Program-made: the position numbers and the translations under genes
Notes under the pieces: generated by a model
Told to the model about the DNA's origin: nothing
Databases searched by the model: none
The model's input: only the letters and a program-made list of their open reading frames with translations
Shown here: in pieces, positions 25,992-40,900 of the stretch
Layout of the letters: every line of letters starts with the position of its first letter
How positions within the stretch are numbered: the stretch's first letter is position 1
NCBI RefSeq assembly: GCF_003672135.1
Contig: NC_039514.1
Span: 8,297,787 to 8,361,786, forward strand
Source of the DNA: Ooceraea biroi
Taxonomy: Eukaryota > Arthropoda > Insecta > Hymenoptera > Formicidae
Direction: 5' to 3'
DNA: 64,000 nt

Positions 25992-28900
25992 GTAAGTAAA
26001 ACTTGCTTACTTACGTATATGATAGAGGAGAATCCCTTATTATGAGATATGCTCCTAATATGAGATAATGGGGTTTCTGCTAAACTAGTGAGCACCATCT
26101 GTTAGTTCCACCACGAACTTATTACTCTTGGTGTAAAATGTATTTAGTGAAAAATTCATTGTTCGTTATTGCGTTTAGCCTTTGCAAGAAAAGATTTGTG
26201 AAATTGTGAACATGTCAAAGGAACTTGAGGTAAGTCTTTAAACCTTGTTTATTATATAATAAGGAAATGGTTGGCAATACATTCAGTATGCAATGATAGA
26301 GTAGAATCGTAGTAGCAGGAAAATACGCGATTTGTTGAATTGCTTAATTGTAGAGGTTAGATTTCATGATCGCGGAACCGCTAGGCGCGTGGCTCGTATA
26401 ATGAGATATTCAGGGTACTCTTAATATGAGATAATTATTGCTCGAATATGAAGATTATGTAGTGTAATAAAAAGAAAGAAAATACTACTTACGGTTAAAG
26501 AAAAGTTAATACGAATTTATATTACGAAGTTTTGTGTATTTAATTTTTATAGAATCTGACTATGGAGGTTAGAGATACGAGGAAGCGTCGACAGTGGAAT
26601 CGTGAAGATTTGGCGAAGGCTGTAGCAGCAGTATTTTTATAAAAATATCTAATAAAGTTTTTTAATTGCAATACTGATGTATTTTGCACTTTTAACACCG
26701 ATTTCTCGAAGTATCTTATATTAGGAGCACACTTTCTCGATCCTGCGTAAAGCTCTTTTTTCAAATTTTTTTAATTTTCAGAAAAAATAATATTTAAATT
26801 AGATTTTTCATTTCACCAACCTAAAGCTTATTAAATTCTCTTCAGGATAACGTATTACATTTTTTAATTCTGCCTATAGATTTCCTTACATTCGGCAAAA
26901 TCGATATGGTATCTCATAATCGGGGACTTTCCTCTATAATTAATATCAAGTGCGCGAGTAGCGGATAAAATATATCGTTCGAGCTAGGACCACCGTGCAT
27001 GTTTTGCGGACAAAATGACAATAATAAATAAAAGAAACACCAAGAGGGAAAGAAAGTCCCCCGTACTGTCAGCTACACGAGAAGTCAAACGATGTGTTTC
27101 CGTGCAAATTCTGGGCAGTTGTAGCTGCGGAAAGCCCATTCTGCAGAGATTCTATCCTTACCTTGCTCCTCCGTGCCTTACAGCCGACGGCTTTCTCTCT
27201 ATCTCCTTAGCTCGCTCTTTCCCGGCTGTCAAATTTTTCATCGGGAGCAGGTGATTTCCGAGTTTTTATTTTCCTCCGGCCTGCACTACGATGGGGGTGC
27301 TATCACTCTGAAGTAATGACTCGCTATTCTCCATCCGCCCGGGGGATCAATTATTTTGAATCTAATGCGACAGGATAAATTGCATCCCGCGCGGAAGACT
27401 CGCCTCCTTGTGCGCCGCCCTCTCCCTCCTTCAATTCCTTCATCCCTACTACGGGTCACCGGGCGCGGAAAGCGGAGCGATTTTGCACTAAAAGGCGCGC
27501 CGCCTTTGGAAAACAACCCTCTCATTACCCCGAGTCGTGCAAGCCGCCCTGCAGCCCGACAAATTGGTTAGAAAGAGACGTTTATCGATTGCTTCGCATT
27601 GCCCCTTCATGTATGTTTTGAACAAAATGTGTGAAATATATTTTCTGAAATCTCTCTTTGAAATTTTCATCATATATTTTTCATAAACTTCGCATATGGA
27701 TTTCCGACGAATACTATTGGGTGAATCAGTGTTACATCGAGTGATACCATTTACAGTGACACATTTATATTTATTAATCGATTTTAGAGATTTATCCATT
27801 TTACTTCATGTTCACACACAAATCACACGTTCACACTACGCTACGTAACATCTGATACATATTTCATTACTAATGTAGTTAACGTGTTTAAATTATACTA
27901 GTTAAATTATAATAGAAATTGGCATGAAAATTGTATGATTATTCATCAACAGAAATGTTGAGAGTACTAAAGTAACTAGTCCTTGACTTTACAATTACAA
28001 AATCAAAACTTTTATTCAAGTACGAATATTGAAGAAATGTAAGCTGCGCTATTTAATGAAACGCGCTAAAAACGTCCAAGTTTAAATGGAAAAGCTTCTT
28101 GAGATATATTCAGTATCTGATCGAGAACGCTCCGATTATCTGGATCAAAGGCGATCGTTGATTCACGTCGCAATATTTAAACGGAGTTTCTTTTTTGCGG
28201 CGCGAAACTTCTTGGAATTTTCAACGGAACTCTTTCTTCGACAATCGATTATCGGTTTATAAAACACCATGGTTTCCGGAAGATCGTTCAAGCTGCTTAA
28301 AAAGTTTTCACGATTACTGACGTTTCCGCAAAGCTCGCGATATATAAAGGTGATTGAGTCTCCGTCTTAATGCCTCGCTGTAACAATGATCCACGATAAT
28401 GTCTAAAATGTTACAATTACGCAAATTTACATGCCAATCTCAGCTTTATTTGTAATTTGTTAAAACGTACTCTCGTTTTATCGTTTACAACAGTTTACCT
28501 TTGTAAATTACCTTGCGATATGTTTTGGATATTCACTAATCAGGCAGAATGCCACAATGTTTCTCATATCGCGTTAAACATGGAGAATACATTGTGTACT
28601 TGCGTCGTTGTTACATGTGCGGTTACGTCATATTTTACAAAAGGTCAGCGCCATTATTCTTACACCTTCCTCGTGGTAACGACTTCCTCGAGAGTCGACT
28701 TAATGGACGAAAGGTCGTAGAAACGTAGGAAGCGACGAGGGACACCCAACGCGTAAAACGCTAGTCACAAATTCTCAAACCACGACGAATCTTTTTGACC
28801 CACTTGATTCTATCACAACTTGAAATTAAATTAAAATCTAATCTCTGGAATAACGCTGAAACGTGATACCTCCACCAATAAGAATATTGCACAACGATGT

Positions 28901-31900
28901 TCTGTCAGAGGATCTTCTGATCGTTATGAAAGTTTCACAAAATGTTTTCAGGCACGAAAATAGGATTCCCAAAAAACAGAAGAAAATTTTAACAGAAAAA
29001 TTGCAAGCAGATATGAAGAAAGTGCTTATATAGGACCGTAAGAATTCGGAGGGCAAAAGGTAAAACGAGCGGGCGACCATTGTTGTACGAGCTTTTGCCG
29101 GTATCAGGTTCTGCTGGCGTTTCCCTCGTTATGGTAAATGGTCTGTCTTCGTGGTTGGGCAAACAGTTAGACAACGACAAGTGCTAGCGTCGGGCATAGT
29201 CAGCCGCCATCTCGAGACGGTTTCGAGGACCTCTGCTCTCTGTCCTTCTGTCCTTTGGCCGAACGACAGTTTTGCGAGTGTCGTAGTCGAGATTCTGCAA
29301 AAGGTGTCGGGTGAGCTTTAAATGACTGCTAAAGATGCACAAAGGCCCCCGTTGTCTGCGAACAAATCATTTCGTCTCGCGCAATTGAAAGTACATCCTC
29401 AAACGCGATCATGTAAACTTTGACTCATACCACTACTTCCGAACGAAAACTCCTTTATTATTCCGAACGCTAATTTTTATGCACGAGAATTCGTTCACGA
29501 GCGATCTGTACATTTCCTTCGGTATAGCCTGCTCTCGTAAGTCGACCAGGGGCGTTTAACAACGTTATAACTTTAGTAACTAGGGCAAATTTGCCAGCAA
29601 GAGAGATTTCTACACGTCGTTCTACTTTCTTGCCGATAACAAATTAGTCAAGTTCAATATTTGACTTGGTAATGATTTCGGCATCATTCATATTACTTAC
29701 ATGGCCTATCCATATAGACATGTTGCTGTAATTTAGCGAGAATATGTTCAACGTGCAAGAAAATCAATCATGATACTCATGTTTCACAATAAAATTGTAA
29801 ATTGAGACGCACAATAACGACGAGGGATGTAATATAATGACATTGTAGTTCCTTTCTCTTCTTCACCGAGTTTGATCAACGTCCAATTTTTCTTCACCGT
29901 TTATCACGTACCATTGCCAATAGATGAAATTCGCAACATCTTAAGATGGGTCCGGACATGTGTCGTATCACCGTATCGTATCATGATCGCGTATCACGAT
30001 TAGCTTAGTGTGGACGGTGCGCCGTATCACATCTGCGTATCGTATCTGTGTATCAAAATAATACGCAGATACGATACGACCATGATCCATTTGAAGTCGG
30101 TATTTCGCCGAAACATCGAAGAAATGATACGAGATACGGATACAGTCAGTGTGGACGCTTACCGATCCTGAGATCCTGACTCGATTCAGTCGTGTTGCTT
30201 CGTCTAGCGATCGCAAAGTTATGGCTAATCCTTTTTGAACAGGTATTACTTTCCTATATGTGGTGTCTATTTTGGAAATCTGTTTCCCCACCAAATTTAT
30301 CAGGTACTCAAATTCAATGGGTGACATTCTTGTGAAATTTTTGTACTGTCCACTAACAGATTGAAACTTTAAGTCGCGCAATAACTTTGGGCCACTGTAT
30401 ACTTCGCGATTCGCAAAAATTCTTTTTATCCACCACCGTCGTGATTTCCTCGGTTTCTTCAATAAATAATGAAGAAAAATGTAATTAACAGCAGCTAACT
30501 GTACAGACATTGTCTCCACAGCAGGTTAACGTGGAACGATACGTTAGATGGAAAACTAATAAAGAGATACAGATAAATGATACGGATACGGATTGAAAGC
30601 AAGGCCTCGGCGTATCATTATAACTAACGTATCCATATCATGCATGATACGCGATTATGATACGATACGATGATACGACACATGTCTGGACCCACCTTTA
30701 GATGATGTGACTTCGACGTCTCGAGTAAAATTCCTATTCTGTCTCTTAGCCTCCCTCGCCTTCTCGCGTCATCCCGTTTAGCCCGATATCGCGCGCGTCC
30801 GACCTTTTTCCCATTTTCCACTAGGCGTTTCTTCCGCCTAGCCATTCAATTTGAAATGCAGAAGAGTTCGAAGCATTTCCGACTAAATCCGGAATCATGT
30901 TGTCGTCAGTTAATTCTCGATTTTCTGCGCTATTTTTCGCGCGTAACGTCACTCTTCCGTTGTCAATTCCTCGTGTCACCGACAAAACTGAATTCAAGAA
31001 GAAGAGAATAATATGAAAACGATATTAATCCTAAAATAAAATCGAGTATTTGGCTTGGTTTAGTTTTAAACAAGTGGTAATTTGATATAACTTTGAAAAT
31101 CTTGACAAAAGCTTTGAAATTGCATCGCTCTCAAAATATATAGCTTAATCAAAATTGTAACTGATAGTGCATTTCATATTGGTACTTGTTGCACATCAAT
31201 AACCGACAGTTATACTTCTGTCAAATGTTGCGATAGAATTCACAATTATATTGGTCAAGCGCATAGATGAATAATGAACAGGAGGTAATGAAATATGTCT
31301 CGCGATATAGGAGAGTCGATGTAAGAACGTTTCCTCAGCTTCCGTTCGTCCGAGCCCGTTCTCATCCTCTTTTCTCCCACCATCGCTCAGCTGGATCGAC
31401 CATCTGCGTCAAGAAGCAGCCCGGCTTTTCCCGGATCTGAAATGCAGAGCAGTTTTCCTCGAGAATGAAAACCCACAGCGAGGTGGAAACCGTCCGTCCT
31501 GTCCAAGTCTGAGTCGCACCGCCAGTTAATATCTTTGGGTCTTATCTTACCGGAAATAAAATAAAACTTGCTCGTGACGTAGCTCATTGTCTCCTTAGCC
31601 GGTATCTTTACTCGCGGTTATTTGTATTATCCTTTTTACCTCTAAGTCAACCTCCTTCGCGTTATCCTTCGAGTCATGCAGGAAAGAGAATCTATAGTGC
31701 GACGTCCAAAGTCCCAATCCGGATTCAGCAGAAATCATAGAACCCTGAAAATTATTCAGATACGTTATATGTCTTTGTCGTTTCAATATAGAAAAAAAAC
31801 AAGTCCATTCCTGAAATGCAAACGTTTATTGGCAGTATCAATGTGTTTAGAAAAACAAATTTATCAAATTTGTTGAGTTGGAAAATATATCTATCACGAG

Positions 31901-34900
31901 CGAGTTATCTACTTTTATCGTTTTCGTAATGTCGATTTTATCTGCAGAGAAATACTCTATCGGCGGGAAAACATTCTGTTATGAGTCAGAGCCACGTCGT
32001 AGGTCAGCCTTCGACTTTTATCTCTGCATGAATGAAAGAAAACGTCACGCTTCCAGTGGCTCATTGTCTTTTCAACTCATCTTCGTTCGTTCTCTTTTCG
32101 TCGTCTAATCTTTCTCGTCTAGTCTTTGTCCAACGCGCTCGGCAGCTCCTCCTAGGCGAAGCAACTTGGAAAAAGGGAATTCAAATGAGCGACACGATGA
32201 AAGCCGAGTTACAGTGGCGTGCTTGCAAATAAGAAAAAGGTATGAAAAAAAGGTGAAATCATGCTTTAAAACGAGGAGATTTGACCGAGTTCGTCTTTGA
32301 AATCCGTTGAAATATTAAATATCTTTTTATTAATTCCATATATGAGAATGAGAAAGAAAAAGAAGAGAGAGAGAGAAATATTCATTGTGTTAAGATAACT
32401 CGCGTTTCACACATGAAAAAATACCGTTTAAATTACCCGATGAGAATGCTTGCAGATTTCAAGCAAGAAAACAATAGTTTATTATCAGCAACACGGAGAA
32501 TCTCCGTTGAAAATGAATGGCGTTGAATTACAAAGTAACAACAATGTTGCAAAGATGGCACAAAAGTTTGAAAAGAGAAAGATTAATCTTTCATATCGCG
32601 AAAAATATTCCTGTATATAACTTACTGTACCGCGTGTAAACACGTTTCACGTTTTCGGTGAAAAATTTCAAAGCCATGCATCGAACGTATAGGTTCGCGC
32701 GATCGTTGCACCGAATTACGCTTTGAATACCAGACACGCTCGGGACATGCACGAGCTCCGCCACGTTCGCCATACGCCGATGTAAGTCGGAGCACGATGA
32801 AATGTTCGAGTGAGCAGCAAAGTTTAGCCGGAGTTCGGAGAATACATTGAACGAGCTGCCCTATTTGTTGCGTTGGAAAAAGCACTCGCGCCTCTTCTTC
32901 CGGTGCACGAAGCCTCGGGTGTGCGTTAGTGGGAGCGCGTGCTCTCCCCATTCGGGAAGCATCGTCGTCCTCGACCTAAAGTCGTGTGGACGGTTAATCT
33001 TCGATTCTTATCTCCGCACGGGGATAAGACGAGATGCACCGGCGCACGCGTCGGTCTGTCCATTGTCTCTCCAGTCACCGTCACTTTCGCACCCGCCTCT
33101 TTCCCCGGTCCCTTTTCCGCGCGCACGCCCCGCGATCCCGATTTTCTCCGCATAGCCCGGAAAAAGGGTTTATACGATGGCGCGGGGTGGAGAACGTAAG
33201 AGCGTAAAAGGACGTCGAGCCGGGCGAAGGGACGATAGAAACGAAGGGGTGGCCGCTGAAAACCATCTTCCGGATAATCGTATTACCCGCTGGCATTGTC
33301 TACGGCTAGCCAATTCGAAGTAATGAGACACAGTCGGTTGCGGAGAACAATCGGGCTTCCACGGCGTGCAGACGCCGCGACGTGCCTTCCTACCTTATCC
33401 CGCCTTCCTCTTCTCTACGCGTCATCCTTTCCAACCACCCCCTTGCCCGTTCGCCCTCCTACACTTTCGCCTCTGGTTCCTCCGTTGCTATCTTCGCCTC
33501 GCCCTTCTGGTTTATAAGGAACACGTCAATCCTACGACCCGTCGTGCACGTTAAGTCTCATCCTATTCCGTTCTCATTCCCCGCCAACAATCGAGCCTCC
33601 GGCCGTCCGTACGGCATGAACGCCTCCTCTTTCTCACTTTACGGAATATTCATATTCTATGCTACCTTCGCTGCTACGCGCGATGCATGGCTGAGATACG
33701 TAACGCGCGCGCACCACGAGTACGTCAACATTACTGATTTAAGTGGAAAGGTAAATCACAGAGGAATGTTTAACGAGGAGAGCGTTTAATTAAATCTATT
33801 CATAACGATTAGGAATCTTATTAGCTTCAAGCGCTAAACTGATAAAAGTCATTTTAAGTTCCCACCTCTTCTTCCTCCCGGGCTTAAAGCTCAATAATCG
33901 TTTCTAATAACTTGCAAGTTACCGCACCACCTAAAATAACGATAAACTGAATTGCAATTCTCGAACTTGACACGATATAGCGCAGAGTAAGGGAAAGTTT
34001 TATTGAAAATATTTTGTTCACGGGAGATTTCATGGGATATACGTACAATAAATCCCAGACCAGGGTTTCGTTGTAAAAAATGTTGATCGTTTCAGCGAAC
34101 TATTATATCGGAGATTATTTTTCTTATCACGCACGAAAAGGGGAGTCAGAAGATGAGAAATACAGCGTGCGTGCTTAAATAAAATTGCCCGGTCAGGCAG
34201 AGTGAATTGAATGAGATTTATTCTGAAACTTTTTGCAGCTGGTATATCAGTCTCTTTCTCGTGTCAATAAGAATCATTCTTTTTAAACGGTGCTTTAAAC
34301 TGCAATTACTTCACATCATCTGACGATAATTGCACTTACGTAACGACAGTTATCCGCGCGTTATTTTAATCATTTTTCCTCCAAGCTTCTCTCCGATATA
34401 ATTGAGATTCGTGAAAAATACTTAAAAATTTGTAGCATCCTGCGCATAGTTGCCAGCGCGGAATTGCGAACCGGCAAAAGTTTTACGGCATTTTCCGGGA
34501 GCAGGTCATACGTCCATTTCGTAACTTGGCGATTTATGATGTGCGGAACACGTAGCACGTAAATTCGCGCTCGTATTCCGCGTGTTCCGAACGATGTGAT
34601 ACGATACGCGTTCTGTCAACCGGAAACAGTGCGTGAGATTGGGAGGTCGCTCTGGATAGCGGGAAACTTGTTATACCCTGCAAAATATGCAAATCGCCTT
34701 ATGAATGACACGTCAATAGACGACGCATGCTATATCAACAGTTAAAAAATATCGCTTCACGCGAGTTATCTATATTTATCAAGATTGTTTAACGCAAACG
34801 CGTTCCTTCTCACTTATTTTTCCTGAATAATTTTTCAAAACCCTACCGACAGTTCCGACAGTAATCTTTCCTTTCTACTTCTTTCACCTCTGATTTTCGT

Positions 34901-37900
34901 GTTCGTAACATCGCCGGACCCTTTCCGCTTCCTCGCACACGCGCGCGCGCGCGCGCGCCACTTCTCAGCGAGATTTGTGGAATTGAATTTTACATATATA
35001 ATAGCGGGGGCAGCATTCGGAAGCGATTTCCATCTAAAGCGCAAACATATTGTCGCGCATAGTCCAGGCCATTTTCACGAAGAAACATGAAATTACCTGC
35101 GAATAGCATTAATAATAACGGGGCCTAAATTAATGCCACCTGTTTAAATTTAACTGCTGCCCCCCCCCCCCCCACCCTCCCCACGCCCGCTGAAAACTGG
35201 TTTGAAATTGCTATACGGTGACTTCACTTGGAATTCTATTGTAGTTTCCCTGTAATACACAAGCGCGCATTTGGTCTTTAACTTTACGACGTTCTTCCGA
35301 CTCGCTCGTTACAATAAACACACCGTTACGATGGACGCCTCAGAAGCCACTATGGCACAGACTCCCGGCCTTAATATTCCACGAAAGTGGCCGGGAACAA
35401 TTTCGCGACTAACGCTGTGACATATTAAAATGTGCGCTACCGTTTCTTGGTAGCTTTGAAGCTTAATGGAAAATTCGTTAGCCGTTAAAGGTACGCGTAT
35501 CTTGAAAAGTACCTTATAAATTGCAAATATTAAACCATTCACTCTTTCTCTCTTTATACACGTACCTTTCTTTGTAACGTGTACACGGCTTTTTGCTACG
35601 ATATATACGATATAAAATGCGCATTTTACATAGTTGTGCTAATTAAACGCGTATTTATATATTAAATAGCGCGTGTACTGCATTTTGAAAACTATGTTTG
35701 ACCCGTTATCATTTTATGACGTGATCTCCGTAATTGTTTATTCACTTTATTACAATATATTCTCGCGCAACCCGTATTGCAATTATTCACAGCAATTATT
35801 CACAATATAATACAATGATAATCCAATAATAATCAACGTGGGAGAAAGTAATAAAAAGAAAAGGAAAAAGCGTCTGTGAAACTGCAGCGGCACGCTTTCT
35901 GTGCGTAACAGGAGACGTAATATTTCACATAGGTACGCAAAGCGCAAAGGAACACCTACTAGTGGTATAATAAAAATCCTGACGAACCGGATGCTTATGT
36001 ATCTGCAAACTGTAGAAATATACGTCGCGTTCGCTATTCTATTCATCGATATCCCCCGAGTATCGGCAGTTGATGTCAGGGTAAGAAATTCACGTTCGGC
36101 CAGACACATCCATTTACGGGGTAAAATATGGCCTAGTAGCGTGATGCTTTTCCGAATGACATGGTCCCCCCATCGACATCCGTAGAAGAGGCCGGGCGCG
36201 CGTCACTATACATATAAAACGTATGGATATGTATTATTATATTTGCATACGTTACTCGTGCGTTTTCGTCGCCTGGAGGAGAGACTCGGAGGAACGGAGC
36301 CCTCCATCCTCCCTCTCGCATCAGGCAGTGCCACGCAGTGCCTGTCTTCTCCGTGGAATTGCCGACGTTGAGGGCGCGCCTGGAAAACGGAAACGCGAAC
36401 GTGTTTCGTGTTAACGTCGCCGCGAACACACTCGCAGATGGCGATCTACGTATCTCACGGCACGTAAATCCGACTACCCGCCCGCCCCCCCCCCTCCCCC
36501 CTGCCGACAACCGAGGGCTGTTGCGAAGTTCTGTCGTGCATTTCTGATGGCTATCATTTGGTATTGTAATCCGGACACACCGGGACGAGAGCATGTACGC
36601 GATGATAATGGACGAATAATCGTTCAGTCCATCGACGTACACCGCTAACACGATTTTCGAATTGCGCCTCGGACTATGCCGATAACGAGCCGATGGAACG
36701 ACTACCAATTATCTTGTAATAAGCCTGACGAATGTTCTCCGCAAACAGAGAGAACCGTGACGTTGTATCGCGCGTTACTCGAGTGTATTCATTCAGATGT
36801 CAGCAGCGTGTCCGTTATATGCATTGTTACGTAATGTGTGCATTCTGCACGATGCAGGTACGGTCTGTTCGGCCGCACATCGGAATCGATGTAGCGGTGC
36901 AATCGCCTCTTTTAATCGTGGCTATAAATAAGAATCGATAACTCCTAAAAACGGGAGACCGGGGGATCAAATGCGGTTCGGAGAAACATGGCCATGCCGT
37001 TGGCCCAGGATCAACTATCCTCGCAGTACCATTCGTGCTTAGCTCGAAGGATTATAGGCAGGACACCTGACGTGCTCCCATCGGTCCGAGCGAATCGAGA
37101 ACCAGACAGACGCAAACAAGAGAAGATAGAGGGAAAAGAGACTGAAAGAGAGGGGAAAAAAAAAAGATTTTGCCCTGGCGAAGTGGAGTTCGAACAGGTA
37201 GCATCGACCCTCCGATCCGGAATCCTTATTTCAAACGAGGACAAACAGGAGGAATCGCCGGGCAAAAACGAGACCCATCGGTCACCGTACGCTGTTCACC
37301 CGTGCGGACAAACGTAACCCGGAGGAACGGAGAAAGCCGATTGTGCAGAGAGCGTCGAGACACGAAAGTTTCCAAGCCGGATTTTCATTCGGTAGTAACG
37401 GCCGGCAAAGTGGACCAGGTGACGCCGTGACGCAGGGGACACTTGGCAGAGAGAGAGCTTTAGCATATTTGTGCGAAACGTTAACATCCACCCGCATGCC
37501 GGATTAACTGGACGATTGCACTTTCTGCGTGATTTGTCTCGGAAGCTAGCAGTTGTTCCCTACGACTGCTGCTGTGCCAGACAGACCGATAATGTGATCT
37601 GCCAATTATTTTTTCTAGAGATTATAATAGCGTGAAGCATCGCTGTGAATTGTACTCGATGGAAAAAAAGCGAGAGAAGAATTCATATGCTATGAAGGAG
37701 TACATATTAGGGGTGTGATTTAGTTTTGAGGGTTTTTTTTGCTCAAAAACGCATGTATTTCAATATGATAATGAATGAATACCTTAATCAAAATATTTTC
37801 CTTCGTTTTCTATCACTTTTTCCCATCTTTCTGGCAAGAGATGGATTCCACCACGATAAAATCACTCTTCTTTTCAGTCGATCCATTCGTCGACGAATTT

Positions 37901-40900
37901 TCGCACTTCTTCCAAATTATGAAAGTGTGTATCCTCTAAAGTGTGTTGCATCCACCGGAACAAATAATAATCGCATGGAGCGATGTCCGGAGAATACGCG
38001 GGGTGCGGTAAGACTTCCCATTCAAGCTCTAATAGTGTTTGTTTCACTGATAACGCAACGTCAGGTCGAGCGTTGTCACGAAGAAGAATCACTTTCCGTC
38101 GTTTACTCGCAATTGGTGGTCGTTTTTGGTCCAATGCTTGCTTCAACTTGTACAATTGGTGTCGATAACGATCAGCCGTGACAGTCTCATGCGGATTTAA
38201 CAGCTCATAGTACACTATCCCACCAAATACAGAGCGTTACTTTTGAACCGTGAATATTGCGTCTCTGAGTGGATGTTGATGGTTCGCCTGGATCCACCCA
38301 TGATTTTCTGCGTTTCGGATTATCAAAATGGATCCACTTTTCATCCCCAGTAACAATCCGAGACAAAAGACTCTTCTTTTTTTGCCTGGCGATCAACGAA
38401 ATGCAAATGTTCAACCGGTTCGCAATGGCACTTTCCGATAATTCATGTCGAACCCATTTCCCTTCTTTCTGAATTTTTCCCATTTCATGTAAATATTTGG
38501 TAACTGTTGTACGATCAACATTTAATGCTCTGGCAAGTTCTGAAGTGCATTGTGTTGGATTTTCGTCCAATAATGCTTGCAAATCTGCATTTTCCCGTTG
38601 TCCCGAGCGTTCTTTGTCCTTCACCACTTTTAAAGCGTCTAAACCAGTATTCACACGTCTTAATTGATGGGGCAGAATCACCATAAGTTTCCACAAGAAT
38701 TCTATAACCGTCAGCCGTAGTTTTCTTTTGATTAAAAAACAAAAGCAACGCATGTCGAAAATGCTGTTTCGGAAGTTGCATTTTTACGATGATATAAACA
38801 CGACTGTTATTGCATCTATTGCTATAATGCTACTAAATGTGATGGATAATGTGAAGACTGTAAGAAACAACAGTTATCGGAAACAGCTATTGGAACAAAC
38901 TGACACTACAGCCATCTGTTGCAAAACCCTCAAAACTAAATCACACTCCTAATACATCGTGGGACGAAAATACGTTGTGAGAAAATTGCCGAAAATAAAC
39001 GGTAATGGAAATACGGTGTATTTACAACGAAGCTGCGCACTGCAACAATTCAAGTTATCTTAATACGTCGTACGAAGCCCGTTGGGAAACGTTGGGACAG
39101 TGAGACAGTGGGAGCGTCAAGACGCGTATCCGCCAGTCCTGAAGGTGTCTTCGTGGCGCTGACTGTGGCCGAGGTGTCCGGATTTCCGGCTGTCGTGTCC
39201 TCGGGTTCGCCAAATTGCACGCCACCTGGCAAGACGAATAGTTCGACGTGGAATGCGTCGCAATGAATCCACGAAACGCCTCGTATACCACCGACCTCGC
39301 GTCAAGATTCTCCTACCCGGACAATGGTACGAGAGCTGTTACTTACTGGCATTGTAGTCAAGAGGAGCACACAGACACGCATTTCGACAAGTGCAGGCTG
39401 AATTGCAGAAAACGGACTGATCTCGAATAATTGGCAAATACTTTAAAACTGTGAGCGATTCAACGAGCAAATTGCTAAACTCGTTTCATCGAATACCTAT
39501 TGATATATACAGGGTGTCCCGGGTTTTAACCGACAAACTGCGGGAGCATATTCTACTAGTGGAAATAAGAAAAAATTCTTATATCTAGTTTGCTTAGAAA
39601 TACTTTATTACAAAGTTATAAACCAATATTGAAAAGAAATATGAGATAAGTAACAACGGATTTTTTCACAAAAATATAAATTATCTACGCAATGATTTAG
39701 TGACGCATTTCAAAATGTTGTCCTTGCACATCGATACAAGCTAGACATCGACGTAGTACAGAATTTGTTACAGCACGACATTCCTGAAAATTTTGTTGCA
39801 TCTCAGTAACTGAATTAGTAATTCGTTGCTTTAAATCTATCTGGTACTCTCCTGTTAGGAAATCTACGTTGATACTCTCGTACGGCAGCTCGTGCATTTC
39901 CGTCACAGAATCCGTAAACGAAATGAATATCGGTGTATTCCTCATTTGAAAACACTTTTGGCATTCTGATAGTAATTGCTAGTTGACACGACGATTGAAA
40001 TCTAACAGCTACTGTTGTGAAAGTAACAATCATACTGAATCGTTTCAACATAGTGAACATGAATACACGCGAATACACATAACATAAACATCTTCGACCT
40101 TCCAAATTCTACACTATGTTCCGTTGTTACTTATCTCATATTTCTTTTCAATATTGGTTTATAACTTTGTAATAAAGCATTTCTAAGCAAACTCGATATA
40201 AGAATTTTTTCTTATTTCCACTAGTAGAATATGCTCCCGCAGTTTGTCGGTTAAAACCCGGGACACCCTGTATATATTATACATATACATGTTCGTTTAT
40301 ATTCTAATTTTCTAGATATTTCAAATAAATTGTGTGAAAATATTAAATGTATTTTTATTAGAAAAAAATCCTTTACTTAACTAAATTGTTGTCCAACGTT
40401 TCGTTTTGCAGCTCTCCTGTTATTTACGCGTTTATATCCGATAATTTGTATTTCTTATTTGCCAAGATGATGATGCTCCTCCGTCGCACATCCTGTTACG
40501 TAGCCTGCTTCCGTTATGCAAACTACAAACGCCGATATGATACGGACGATCACGGACGACAGCAACGTATCACCTCTCTTGAGGGTTGCGTTATTTCGCG
40601 TCGTTTGTGACTAGCGCGACCGACTAGGGCTTCCAGCATTTTCGATCGAACGTTTGACATGTGTTTCTCTTCGCTTATCCGCTCTATTTGTGGATTGGAA
40701 CAAAACGCGAAACGAAAGAAAGAATATTTGTGCAAACCGAAGGGAAAGATGGAGCGCGCAAATTCTATGAATACGTTCCTCCTTCCTTCCCCTCGAGTCC
40801 AAATGTGTCCATGCGATTTCAACTCGCAGGTACAGAATGCTTGCTCGTATTCGAGGGGTGGTTACGGTACGCCCCTTGTTGGTACTGCAACGCGACATTC

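Noticed and set aside
36133..36708. 191-codon open frame on the - strand in Ddr intron 1
   Set aside because: It reads through a C/G-rich low-complexity tract and has no recognisable domain. A GC-rich patch keeps stops rare.
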